64,000 nucleotides of DNA from an uncultured Bacteroidota bacterium (GTDB lineage Bacteria; Bacteroidota; Bacteroidia; Flavobacteriales; Flavobacteriaceae): contig CACMHY010000001.1 of assembly GCA_902613595.1 (NCBI GenBank), positions 124,001-188,000 on the forward strand, read 5' to 3'. The notes under the pieces were generated by a model. That model was given only the letters and a program-made list of their open reading frames with translations, ran no database searches and was not told where the DNA came from. Positions 56,761-64,000 of this stretch are shown here, piece after piece; position 1 is the first letter of the stretch, and every line of letters starts with the position of its first letter. Position numbers and translations under genes: made by a program.

Positions 56761-57681
56761 TGGATTACTTTTTTTAACTAGGTCTTTCATTGCCAATTCT
56801 ATATTTTCATATTTGAAATTAAAACCTTTATCCTTTACTTTTTGTGAACTAATCCAGTGACTGTCTAAGACCAAGTGGCTCATTTCGCCAATTAAAATTT
56901 TCAGAAGGTATTTCGGAAATGATGGAAGGAAAAAAGGACTTTTTAGCGCTTTTGCTAAAGTCTTAACCAGTTTTTCTTGAGAAACAGGATTTGGCGCAAC
57001 AGCGTTAAAAATTCCATCCCAATTATCATTACAAGCTTTAAAGAATATTTCAACTAAATCCTTTATATGAATCCAAGGCTGGCCTTGAGAACCATCTCCA
57101 AAGAATGTTCCCATTCCAAGAGAAGTTGGGATTTTTAGAGTTTTTAGTACTCCTCCTGAAAAGGATAAGACTAATCCGATTCTTATTTTTGCCACAGGAA
57201 TATTCAAAGAACTGAAATTTTCTATTTCTTTTTCCCAAGCAACCACCACTCTTTCCATAAAGGAATTTGAAGTTGAATTAGTTTTTTCTGTTTGAACCTT
57301 GTCAAATTCTGAGGGGTAAATTCCGATTGCAGATGCTGATACAATATTTTTTATGTTGTATGATTCCATATTATTTTTTAAACTCGAGAATAACAAATGT
57401 GTTGAGTCAATTCTGCTGGATAAAATATCTTTTTTATTAGATTTTGTCCATGGTTTTGAAATTCTTGACCCTGCTAAATGAATAATTGAATCAATACCAT
57501 CAAAACATTTTAAGTCCAAAATTTTTCTAGCTGGGCTCCAATAAAAACCACTTGCTCCTTTTATAGAATGAATTTTAGATTTTTTAGTTGTTAGAAAATT
57601 TACTTTTACCCCTGCAGAAAAAAATTTTTCTACTAATGCTTTACCAATCAGCCCAGTAGCACCTGTAATAAGTACTCTCAT
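56758..57681 (-). CDS. TIGR01777-family NAD(P)-dependent epimerase-like protein
   Basis: The 307-residue SDR-fold protein starts MRVLITGATGLIGKALVEKF, has 'IIHLAGSRISKPWTKSNK', 'IVSASAIGIYP' and 'RIGLVLSFSGGVLK', and ends with the DUF1731-type C-terminus ('LPSFPKYLLKILIGEMSHLVLDSHWISSQKV'). This matches the TIGR01777 (YfcH-like) family, whose substrate is not known. It is 67 bp after mnmD. Confidence 0.9.
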   Translation of the reverse strand: MRVLITGATGLIGKALVEKFFSAGVKVNFLTTKKSKIHSIKGASGFYWSPARKILDLKCFDGIDSIIHLAGSRISKPWTKSNKKDILSSRIDSTHLLFSSLKNNMESYNIKNIVSASAIGIYPSEFDKVQTEKTNSTSNSFMERVVVAWEKEIENFSSLNIPVAKIRIGLVLSFSGGVLKTLKIPTSLGMGTFFGDGSQGQPWIHIKDLVEIFFKACNDNWDGIFNAVAPNPVSQEKLVKTLAKALKSPFFLPSFPKYLLKILIGEMSHLVLDSHWISSQKVKDKGFNFKYENIELAMKDLVKKSNP

Positions 57682-57748
57682 AATTTTCTGTTATTAATTA
57701 TCTTAAATAATTTGAATTTAAGATATGCTATAAATTTAGTTCTAAAAA

Positions 57749-58432
57749 TTAAGTTTTTATACCTCTTAACATTTCTCTTTTTCCTGGTGGACCAGGAAGC
57801 CGTTGAACCTCAAATCCTGAGATTTTCAGACCACGTCTAACGCTTCCTTTTGCACAGTAACTAACCCAAACCCCTCCTGGATTTAAAATATCAAAACATT
57901 TTTTCAAAAGATCAGGAGCCCATATTTCGGGTTGCGCGTGTGCTCCAAATGCATCATAAAAAATGATGTCATACAAATCACTCGCTATAAATTTTTCAAA
58001 TAAGATTTCCTTTTTAGTTATGCTGAAATTTGGAGCTATTTGATGATTGAGTTCCCATTTTAATTTTGAAAATTCTTCAAAACTTTGAGTGGAATCTTTC
58101 TCTTTAAATAATTGATTATAATTTAATTCTTCGAGATTTCTTGTCGAGACAGGATATGCTTCCAATGAAGTGTAATCTATTTTTTTTTTGATTTTAGAAG
58201 AATTTAAATATGTTAGAAATGCAACCAATCCAGTGCCATATCCTATTTCCAAAACTCTGCACTTAGCAACAGAACTTGCTTTGGACCAATATTTAAGTCC
58301 TTTATTAATGTATACGAACTCAGATTCAGTTAATGCACCATTTCTTGAGTGATATAACTCTTTTAATTCCTCAATATATAAAGTTGAGGTTCCATCCTCA
58401 GTAGTTATAGCTATTTTATTAAATCTCTGCAT
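57749..58432 (-). CDS. mnmD: tRNA (5-methylaminomethyl-2-thiouridine)-methyltransferase MnmD-type
   Basis: The 227-residue protein corresponds to the N-terminal half of MnmC as a separate enzyme, methylating nm5s2U at the tRNA wobble position. It shows 'TTEDGTSTLYIEELKELYHSRNGALTES', a SAM site 'VLEIGYGTGLVAFLTYLNS', 'IIFYDAFGAHAQPEIWAPDLL' and 'GGVWVSYCAKGSVRRGL'. The stand-alone form without the FAD half is usual in Bacteroidota. Confidence 0.88.
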   Translation of the reverse strand: MQRFNKIAITTEDGTSTLYIEELKELYHSRNGALTESEFVYINKGLKYWSKASSVAKCRVLEIGYGTGLVAFLTYLNSSKIKKKIDYTSLEAYPVSTRNLEELNYNQLFKEKDSTQSFEEFSKLKWELNHQIAPNFSITKKEILFEKFIASDLYDIIFYDAFGAHAQPEIWAPDLLKKCFDILNPGGVWVSYCAKGSVRRGLKISGFEVQRLPGPPGKREMLRGIKT

Positions 58433-58541
58433 ACTTCAAATTTCAATGTTTTTTGTTTACCTAGTTCAATTACATTAAAAATAACATTTGAATCAATAAA
58501 TAAATTATTTAAAATAGGTTACTTAGTTAAATCAAAAAAAC

Positions 58542-58549
58542 TAATTTTG
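58542..58549 (+). promoter_or_regulatory. Candidate -7 box for ilvE
   Basis: TAATTTTG matches TAnnTTTG and lies 21 bp before the ilvE ATG. No TTG is seen at the expected -33 spacing. Confidence 0.42.
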
Positions 58550-58570
58550 ATTTAAGGATTATTATAAGTT

Positions 58571-59647
58571 ATGATTGAGGTTGATAAAACATCAAAACTT
58601 TTAAAAATAGAGACTGCAACAAAATCCAAATTGACAGGTGTCAATTTCGATGATATTGTTTTTGGTAAGACATTTACTGATCATATGTTTATGTGCAAGT
58701 ATACTGATGGTAAATGGCAAAATCCCGTCATCCAACCCTTTCAACAAATAACTTTAGATCCTTCGGCAAGTGTGCTCCATTATGGGCAAGCAGTATTTGA
58801 AGGTATGAAAGCCTTTAAAGATGATAATGGAACTGTTTGGCTTTTTAGACCAGATGAAAATTTTAAAAGATTAAATCGTTCAGCTCACCGTTTACAAATA
58901 CCAGAGTTCCCTGAAAATTATTTTTTTGAAGGGCTGCAAAAACTTATAAGCTTGGACAGTGAATGGATAAAACAAGGTGTAGGTAATTCGCTTTATGTAA
59001 GACCATTTGTTTTTGCTAGTCAAGCAACTGTACAAGCAATTGCTTCATTGGAATACACTTTTCTAATCATCTGTTCTCCTGCAAAATCATATTATGATGG
59101 TGGAAAGATAAATGTCTTAGTAGCTGAAAAATACAGTAGAGCTGCTAACGGAGGAGTTGGATTTGCAAAAGCTGCTGGAAATTATGCAGCACAATTTTAT
59201 CCGACTTCAGAAGCAACGAAAAAAGGTTTCCAACAAATTATTTGGACAGATTCCGAAAAACACAAATATCTTGAGGAAGCTGGTACAATGAACATCTTCT
59301 TTAAAATTGATGGAAAGTTAATCACCTCTCCTGTAAATGACCGTATCCTCGATGGGGTAACTCGAAAAAGCATAATTACTATTGCAAAAGATCAAGGAAT
59401 AGATGTTGAAGAAAGACCCTTGAGTATTGATGAAGTGGTTGATGCTCATAAAACTGGTAAACTTGAAGAAATTTTCGGAACTGGAACCGCTGTTGTTGTT
59501 TTACCCATTAGTAGTTTCTCCTACAAAGATGTGTCATACAACTTATCACAAAAAGCTGATTTGGCTGAAAATCTAAAAAAGGAATTAGTAGCAATACAAT
59601 ATAACCAGATCCAAGACCGCTACGATTGGACAGTTAAAGTTGATTAG
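58571..59647 (+). CDS. ilvE: Branched-chain amino acid aminotransferase
   Basis: IlvE is a PLP enzyme that interconverts leucine, isoleucine and valine with their 2-oxo acids. The 358-residue class IV protein has 'SVLHYGQAVFEGMKAF', 'LYVRPFVFASQ', the lysine region 'GGVGFAKAAGNYAA', 'YLEEAGTMNIFF' and 'LDGVTRKSIITIAKD'. It completes leucine synthesis from the leu operon at 42.7-48.5 kb. Its stop overlaps the convergent MazG-like gene by 4 bp. Confidence 0.96.
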   Translation: MIEVDKTSKLLKIETATKSKLTGVNFDDIVFGKTFTDHMFMCKYTDGKWQNPVIQPFQQITLDPSASVLHYGQAVFEGMKAFKDDNGTVWLFRPDENFKRLNRSAHRLQIPEFPENYFFEGLQKLISLDSEWIKQGVGNSLYVRPFVFASQATVQAIASLEYTFLIICSPAKSYYDGGKINVLVAEKYSRAANGGVGFAKAAGNYAAQFYPTSEATKKGFQQIIWTDSEKHKYLEEAGTMNIFFKIDGKLITSPVNDRILDGVTRKSIITIAKDQGIDVEERPLSIDEVVDAHKTGKLEEIFGTGTAVVVLPISSFSYKDVSYNLSQKADLAENLKKELVAIQYNQIQDRYDWTVKVD

Positions 59648-60036
59648 CTTTTGTTCAGGATTTTTTTAATATCTGGTTTAAAGTAGTTAGGACCCTTTAA
59701 AACTTTTCCATCCTCTCTATAAATTGGTTTTCCATCAATCCCTAACTTACTCATATTACTTCTTTGTATTTCATCAAAAATTGCCTCTATTTTGTCCTGA
59801 AATCCATGAGAAATTATCGTCCCACATAAAATATATAACATATCTCCCAAAGCATCACCAATTTCAATTAAATCATTCGATTTAACAGCCTGTAAATATT
59901 CTTCATTCTCTTCTTTCATTAAATTGTATCTTAATTCGGTAATATCAGAAGATAAATCTGCTTTGGGTTTGTACTCCACACTAAGTCCAAATGCTTTATG
60001 AAATTCTGTAACTGCCTTTATTGGTTTATTAATCAT
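59644..60036 (-). CDS. MazG-like nucleoside triphosphate pyrophosphohydrolase family protein
   Basis: The 130-residue all-alpha NTP-PPase shows the metal-binding pattern 'YNLMKEENEEYLQAVKSNDLIEIGDALGDMLYILCGTIISHG' (E-x-x-E with E-x-x-D). Such proteins hydrolyse non-canonical or damaged nucleotides. The C-terminal 'YREDGKVLKGPNYFKPDI' is typical of the phage-MazG-like subgroup in flavobacteria. Confidence 0.87.
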   Translation of the reverse strand: MINKPIKAVTEFHKAFGLSVEYKPKADLSSDITELRYNLMKEENEEYLQAVKSNDLIEIGDALGDMLYILCGTIISHGFQDKIEAIFDEIQRSNMSKLGIDGKPIYREDGKVLKGPNYFKPDIKKILNKS

Positions 60037-60091
60037 TTTGTTTGTTTATAAATGGTATTATTATTTCTAAATTAGTTAAAAAAAAAGGGAG

Positions 60092-60280
60092 ATGTTTTCT
60101 TATGGCCAGATGATCTTTGGGATTTTATTTTTTTTAGCTTTCCTAGGAATAATAATACTTCAATATAGAGTAGATAAAAAATCTCAACCCAATTACTTTA
60201 GGGGAAGCTATAAAGTACTATTAGGATTTATAATTGCATTTACGATTCTACTAACAATCAAAATTCTTACTCAAAAATGA
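60092..60280 (+). CDS. Small two-helix membrane protein upstream of crcB
   Basis: The 62-residue protein has two membrane segments (about 7-24 and 42-58) and a short basic loop ('YRVDKKSQPNYFRGSYKVLLG'). Its stop overlaps the crcB ATG (ATGA), so the two are co-expressed. Similar small proteins precede crcB in other flavobacteria as I recall them; the function is unknown. An internal ATG (MIFGIL) is an alternative start. Confidence 0.72.
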   Translation: MFSYGQMIFGILFFLAFLGIIILQYRVDKKSQPNYFRGSYKVLLGFIIAFTILLTIKILTQK

Positions 60281-60657
60281 AAGGCTTCCTATTAATTTTT
60301 TTAGGAGGTGGGTTAGGAAGTTTAACAAGATTTCTAATATCAAAATTGATCCCTGCTTCAAAAAATGACTTCCCCCTTAATACACTTATTGCGAATTTTA
60401 TTGGCTGTTTTTTGATAGGTTATTTAGTTGGATGGATTTTAAATAAATATGGATACCAGAATGAATTATATCTGTTTTTGGTTATTGGTTTCTGCGGTGG
60501 GCTCACCACTTTTTCAACTTTTAGCAATGAAAGCCTCCTACTGCTGAGATCTGGCAATTTTGTAACTTTTTTAAGCTATACTTTGATTAGTATAATAGGA
60601 GGAATACTTTTAGTGTCTCTAGGTTATTATTTATTTAAATTATCAACTTCGTATTGA
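60277..60657 (+). CDS. crcB: Fluoride-specific ion channel CrcB/FluC
   Basis: The 126-residue protein has four membrane segments and Fluc signatures: 'GGGLGSLTRFLIS', 'NTLIANFIGCFLIGYLVGW' and 'GFCGGLTTFSTFSNES' (fluoride-track residues). It exports fluoride as a dual-topology dimer. No fluoride riboswitch is recognisable upstream. The start overlaps the preceding small gene by 4 bp. Confidence 0.95.
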   Translation: MKGFLLIFLGGGLGSLTRFLISKLIPASKNDFPLNTLIANFIGCFLIGYLVGWILNKYGYQNELYLFLVIGFCGGLTTFSTFSNESLLLLRSGNFVTFLSYTLISIIGGILLVSLGYYLFKLSTSY

Positions 60658-60834
60658 TTATATCTTTTTTTAAGGATATCTTAAAAAAGTCTTAAATAAT
60701 TTTGCAGCTTGTAATAATTTATGGCTTAAAATTTCGATTATATAAAAATGTAAAACATCGAGGTTTTTTCTTTGGGGTAATATTTTTACTTAGTTATGTT
60801 TGAACACTAAATTTTAAACAAAACTTTATTTATT
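60658..60834. other. Intergenic region between crcB and the porin gene
   Basis: This 177-bp region holds the promoter of the porin-amt-glnB module (60771-60802), a second TAnnTTTG match (TAATTTTG, 60697-60704) about 100 bp earlier, and a hairpin CTTTTTTTAAG-GATAT-CTTAAAAAAG (60664-60689) just after crcB. The hairpin could end the crcB transcript. The two -7 boxes leave room for two starts. Confidence 0.5.
60771..60802 (+). promoter_or_regulatory. Promoter of the porin-amt-glnB module (TTTG-N20-TATGTTTG)
   Basis: TTTG at 60771-60774 and TATGTTTG at 60795-60802, spaced by 20 bp, form the best Bacteroidota -33/-7 match in the window. A start near 60808 leaves a leader of about 27 bases before the porin ATG. 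No sigma-54-like element is seen here. Confidence 0.68.
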
Positions 60835-61857
60835 ATGAAAAACAAACAAAACTTTTTAATCTTTTGCCTTGTTGCGTTGTTAAGTTTTACAACAACTTCA
60901 GTTGTGGCTCAAGATGACGATACTGCTGACGAGCCAACATTTAGTTTCAGCGGTAGTGTGGACACATATTTCAGAGCAAGTTTCTCAGAAGATCCTGCAG
61001 CTCCTGGCACTTCTTTTGCAAATCTTAATGGATTTGCCTTAGGTATGGCAAATTTTATTGTTTCTTATGAAGGTGAAAAATCAGGATTTGTAGCTGATGT
61101 AGTTTTCGGACCGAGAGGTTCTGATGCTGTTTTCGGTTCTGTTGGTAATTCTTCAGAATTAGTTAACCAGCTTTATGCTTACTATAATCTATCTGATAAT
61201 GTGACTTTTACGCTCGGTAACTTTAACACATTTTTGGGTTATGAAGTAATTTCACCAGTAGCAAACTTTAACTACTCAACATCTTACATGTTCTCGTATG
61301 GTCCTTTTTCACATACTGGTGCAAAACTAGATTTTAGTGTTTCTGATGATGTTTCTATAATGTTAGGTGTGTTTAATCAGACTGATCAAACTGAGGCTAA
61401 TTATGACCGTTATACTGCATTTGGTGCTCAACTAGGTCTTTACGGACAATACATAAACTATTTAGGTGGTGATGGATATTCACAATTTGACTTTACAGGT
61501 GGTATCGACTTATCAGACAGTTTCTTTTTAGGGATAAATGCTACAACAGCATCCTTAGAAGGGGATACTGGTTTCGCAGGGGTAGCTCTTTATCCTCAGC
61601 TATCAGCTAGTGATAGTTTTGCAATAGGATTAAGAGGTGAATTCTTTTCTGAAACAGATGGTTTTGGAGCCCTTGTTGGTGATGGCGACGCAGATAACTT
61701 TTCAGTGACATTAACTGGAAGTTTTACTTCGGGGAATTTCATATTCAAGCCTGAATTTAGAATAGATTCATGTTCATCTGAAATCTTTGCGATTTCGCCA
61801 ACAGAAACTGCTGACAGTTTATCTTCTTTCGTATTTGCTATGATATATAGCTTCTAA
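60835..61857 (+). CDS. Outer membrane porin-like beta-barrel protein
   Basis: The 340-residue protein has a signal peptide (about 1-26, ending VVAQ), an acidic start (DDDTADEP) and a barrel of alternating short strands rich in Gly, Ser and aromatic residues ('FSFSGSVDTYFRASF', 'NVTFTLGNFNTFLGYEVISP', 'FIFKPEFRIDS'), ending in 'FAMIYSF' with a terminal aromatic as expected for Bam recognition. It lies 16 bp before amt, so it probably allows uptake of small nitrogen compounds across the outer membrane; that role is inference. Confidence 0.85.
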   Translation: MKNKQNFLIFCLVALLSFTTTSVVAQDDDTADEPTFSFSGSVDTYFRASFSEDPAAPGTSFANLNGFALGMANFIVSYEGEKSGFVADVVFGPRGSDAVFGSVGNSSELVNQLYAYYNLSDNVTFTLGNFNTFLGYEVISPVANFNYSTSYMFSYGPFSHTGAKLDFSVSDDVSIMLGVFNQTDQTEANYDRYTAFGAQLGLYGQYINYLGGDGYSQFDFTGGIDLSDSFFLGINATTASLEGDTGFAGVALYPQLSASDSFAIGLRGEFFSETDGFGALVGDGDADNFSVTLTGSFTSGNFIFKPEFRIDSCSSEIFAISPTETADSLSSFVFAMIYSF

Positions 61858-61873
61858 CTTTAAATTTTAAAAT

Positions 61874-63139
61874 ATGTTAAACACTTTACTTATAAATTTA
61901 CCGCTCTTAATTCAAGATACAGCTGCTGTTGAAGGAGACATGGGTATGCTATGGATGCTATTATCCGGAATACTAGTTTTCTTCATGCAAGCCGGATTTA
62001 CTCTAGTTGAAGCGGGTATGACAAGACCTAAAAATGCAATTAATATAGCAATGAAAAATTTGCTTGATATCAGTGTAGGGTCAATTACTTACTGGTTAGT
62101 TGGTTACTCATTAATGTATGGTGATACTTCTAACGGATATTTTTTCTGGGGTGGATTATTCCAAGGAGAAGGAGCAGATTTGTTTTTCCAAACTATGTTT
62201 GCTGCCACAGCAGCAACAATTGTTTCTGGTGCTATAGCAGGTAGAACAAAGTTTGAAACTTATGCAATTTTTACCCTTGTAATGACTGCAATTATCTATC
62301 CAATTTCAGGCGGATGGCAATGGCAAGGCTCAGGATGGTTAACTGAATTAGGTTTTATCGATTTTGCAGGTTCTTCAATTGTTCACGGTGTTGGTGGTTT
62401 TGCTGCACTTGTTGGTGCCTATATGGTTGGTCCGAGAATTGGAAAATATGTCGATGGAAAAGTTATGCCTATCCCTGGTCACAATATGGTATCTGCCACT
62501 CTAGGTGTATTTATACTTTGGCTTGGTTGGTACGGCTTTAATGGTGGTTCTCAATTAGCCTGGGGGGGTGACGATGCTACTGGTGCATCAACTGTTGTAC
62601 TAGTTACAAATTTAGCTGCAGCTGCTGGAGCTATGGGTGGATTAATAACCACTTGGATTTATTTAGGTAAGCCTAATATCGCTCATACTCTTAATGGTGC
62701 GCTTGCTGGATTAGTTAGTATTACAGCAGGTTGTGGTAACATGACCGCCGGTGGTGCTGTTATGGCAGGTCTTATTGGTGGTATTATAGTTGTTTTTTCT
62801 ATTGAACTTATAGAGAAGAAACTAAAAGTTGATGATGCTATCGGTGCTGTGTCAGTACATGGTGTATGTGGTTTTTGGGGTACCATAGTAATTGGACTTT
62901 GGGGTGTTGATGGAGCAGATGGCATTGGTTTATTCAATGGTGGCGGTGGAGCCCAGTTTGTTGCTCAACTCATCGGAGCTATAGCCTACATGGTATGGGC
63001 AATGGTAATGTCATTTATCGTATTTGCTGCACTTAAATACACGATAGGTCTTAGGGTTAGTGAAGAAGAAGAAGTCGGAGGACTTGATATGTCTGAGCAC
63101 GGTCAAATTGCTTATCCAGGTAAAAGAGTTCGAGAATAA
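61874..63139 (+). CDS. amt: Ammonium transporter Amt
   Basis: The 421-residue protein has eleven membrane segments and Amt signatures: 'MLWMLLSGILVFFMQAGFTLVEAGMTRPKNA', 'GFIDFAGSSIVHGVGGFAALVGAYMVG', 'GHNMVSATLGVFILWLGWYGFNGGS' and the twin-His region 'VHGVCGFWGTIVIGLWG'. It brings in ammonium and is normally gated by P-II, whose gene follows. A strong terminator sits between them. Confidence 0.97.
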   Translation: MLNTLLINLPLLIQDTAAVEGDMGMLWMLLSGILVFFMQAGFTLVEAGMTRPKNAINIAMKNLLDISVGSITYWLVGYSLMYGDTSNGYFFWGGLFQGEGADLFFQTMFAATAATIVSGAIAGRTKFETYAIFTLVMTAIIYPISGGWQWQGSGWLTELGFIDFAGSSIVHGVGGFAALVGAYMVGPRIGKYVDGKVMPIPGHNMVSATLGVFILWLGWYGFNGGSQLAWGGDDATGASTVVLVTNLAAAAGAMGGLITTWIYLGKPNIAHTLNGALAGLVSITAGCGNMTAGGAVMAGLIGGIIVVFSIELIEKKLKVDDAIGAVSVHGVCGFWGTIVIGLWGVDGADGIGLFNGGGGAQFVAQLIGAIAYMVWAMVMSFIVFAALKYTIGLRVSEEEEVGGLDMSEHGQIAYPGKRVRE

Positions 63140-63162
63140 AGTTTAGTTTAAATTTTATAATT

Positions 63163-63198
63163 AAAAACCTCTTAAACATTTGTTTAAGAGGTTTTTTT
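63163..63198 (+). terminator. Rho-independent terminator after amt
   Basis: AAAAACCTCTTAAAC and GTTTAAGAGGTTTTT form a perfect 15-bp stem around ATTT, ending in a run of seven Ts. It lies between amt and the P-II gene, so readthrough or a separate promoter is needed for P-II. Confidence 0.88.
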
Positions 63199-63243
63199 AT
63201 ATCATCTAGTTAAATTTTGTTTATTTGCTTTTAAATTAAACAA

Positions 63244-63582
63244 ATGAAAAAAATAGAGGCAATTATTAGAAAATCAAAATTCAATGATGTAAAGGAAGCT
63301 TTACATAGTGTTGAGGTGAATTTCTTCAGTTATTGGGATGTAACAGGAGTTGGAAATGAAAAAGAGGGACACGTATACAGAGGAATTAATTATAGTACAT
63401 CTGAGATTCAAAGGAGGTATTTATCTATTGTTGTGAATGACGAGTTTGTACAAACAACAATTGACGCAATTTTAAAATCAGCTGCAACAGAAAAAGTAGG
63501 TGACGGTAAAATTTTTATTACACCGGTTGAAGAGGCTTACCGGATAAGGACTGGTGAAAAAGGTAAGGCATCACTTGTATAG
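63244..63582 (+). CDS. glnB: P-II family nitrogen regulatory protein
   Basis: P-II senses ATP/ADP and 2-oxoglutarate and blocks Amt. The 112-residue protein begins MKKIEAIIRKSKFNDVKEALHS, has a T-loop 'GVGNEKEGHVYRGINYSTSEIQRRY' that keeps the tyrosine equivalent to Tyr51, and the B-loop 'GDGKIFITPVEEAYRIRTGE'. The Gln39 position of the GxGxQKG motif is not conserved (GNEKEG). Whether the product is GlnB or GlnK in function cannot be decided; its place after amt favours a GlnK-like role. Confidence 0.93.
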   Translation: MKKIEAIIRKSKFNDVKEALHSVEVNFFSYWDVTGVGNEKEGHVYRGINYSTSEIQRRYLSIVVNDEFVQTTIDAILKSAATEKVGDGKIFITPVEEAYRIRTGEKGKASLV

Positions 63583-63608
63583 ATCTATTTATGTTTAAAA
63601 TTTAATTC

Positions 63609-64000
63609 ATGCGTTATCTTAAAATATTATTAATATTTTCTTTTTTTAACCTTATAGCACAATCTGAAAATAGCTTAGCTGAGGGCCCATTCAGTCAATT
63701 AATTATAAGAGGTGCAACACTAATTAATGGAAATGGGGCACCACCTATCGGACCAGTTGACATAGTTATTGAAAATGATAAAATTACCGATATAGAGGTA
63801 GTTGGATCTCCAGGCGTTGAAATAGACGAATCAAAAAGACCCAAGTTAAATCAAGGGGGAAAAGAAATAAATGCATTAGGGATGTACGTTCTTCCTGGAT
63901 TTATTGATATGCATGGTCATATTGGGGGTGAAGATCAAGGAGCAGACTGGGACTATGTATTTAAATTGTGGCTTGCCCATGGAATAACAACAATCAGAGA
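63609..64000 (+). CDS. Amidohydrolase-family protein, 5' part only (cut by window edge)
   Basis: From the ATG at 63609 the frame is open to the window end. It encodes a signal peptide (MRYLKILLIFSFFNLIAQSEN), a beta-sandwich start ('LIIRGATLINGNGAPPIGPVDIVIENDKI'), and 'YVLPGFIDMHGHIGG', whose HxH is the first metal-binding motif of amidohydrolases, then 'LWLAHGITTIR'. It is an exported imidazolonepropionase-like or prolidase-like hydrolase; the substrate cannot be known from this part. Confidence 0.88.
   Translation, partial: MRYLKILLIFSFFNLIAQSENSLAEGPFSQLIIRGATLINGNGAPPIGPVDIVIENDKITDIEVVGSPGVEIDESKRPKLNQGGKEINALGMYVLPGFIDMHGHIGGEDQGADWDYVFKLWLAHGITTIR

Overview
The window is 64 kb of very AT-rich DNA (by eye close to 30% G+C) from a member of the Bacteroidota, almost certainly a marine flavobacterium with a compact genome. 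The evidence is the gene content: PorD (DUF4835) of the type IX secretion system, a Bacteroidota-type RNA polymerase omega subunit, DUF6913, DUF6095 and CAL67264-type small proteins, a DnaJ with a reduced zinc region, a TonB-linked outer membrane protein with an N-terminal carboxypeptidase-regulatory-like domain, and promoters of the Bacteroidota form TTG-N17/20-TAnnTTTG. I see no rRNA, tRNA, CRISPR, insertion sequence or prophage. It is a core-genome segment, and nothing in it is an obvious mobile system.

Layout. 1-11.7 kb (minus strand) is a tightly packed housekeeping block: coaE, a YbbR protein, fabI, recN, porD, coaBC, rpoZ, bamD, dapA, a DUF6913 protein, ligA and prmC. 11.9-18.2 kb holds ribD, a YbgC-type thioesterase, dnaA, an RsmI-like methylase, mltG, a GNAT and dapF. 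18.3-26.5 kb (plus) holds a DegP/Q protease, trmD, rplS, icd, murQ, a DUF6095 protein and the thrS-infC-rpmI-rplT translation operon. 26.6-29.7 kb holds an ArsC-family protein, a large outer membrane receptor and a 52-residue membrane protein missed by the ORF track; parts of this stretch are richer in G+C than its surroundings. 29.8-33.6 kb holds fumC, a GNAT, a CAL67264-type protein and an acyl-CoA carboxylase beta subunit. 33.6-37.4 kb (minus) is a menaquinone-type cluster: hotdog thioesterase, a PAS-UbiA fusion, a CPBP membrane protease and a short MenE-like ligase. Then come dnaK, panB, an RluA-type pseudouridine synthase and a large helical-repeat protein.

42.7-48.5 kb is a leucine operon (leuA, leuC, leuD, a second IPMS-like synthase, leuB), followed by msrA and galM. 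50.0-54.8 kb (minus) holds PAP2, a small protein, MATE, an M28-like peptidase and a sigma-54-type response regulator. 55.0-58.4 kb (minus) holds dnaJ, grpE, a TIGR01777 protein and mnmD. 58.6-64 kb holds ilvE, a MazG-like protein, a small membrane protein, crcB, and a nitrogen module of outer membrane porin, ammonium transporter and P-II protein, then the start of an amidohydrolase.

Most interesting points. (1) dnaK and grpE-dnaJ lack the usual TAnnTTTG box. Each instead has a sigma-54-like TGGCA-N6-TTG element with a TGnCA-N3-TGnCA dyad 11-13 bp upstream, and the gene after dnaJ is a sigma-54 activator that has no DNA-binding domain and a GAFTSA loop. (2) A complete PAS domain is fused to a UbiA/MenA prenyltransferase. 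(3) The M28 peptidase has lost its catalytic Glu and a zinc-ligand Glu. (4) infC probably starts at AUA. (5) A structured leader precedes rplT. (6) Six convergent gene pairs overlap at their 3' ends.
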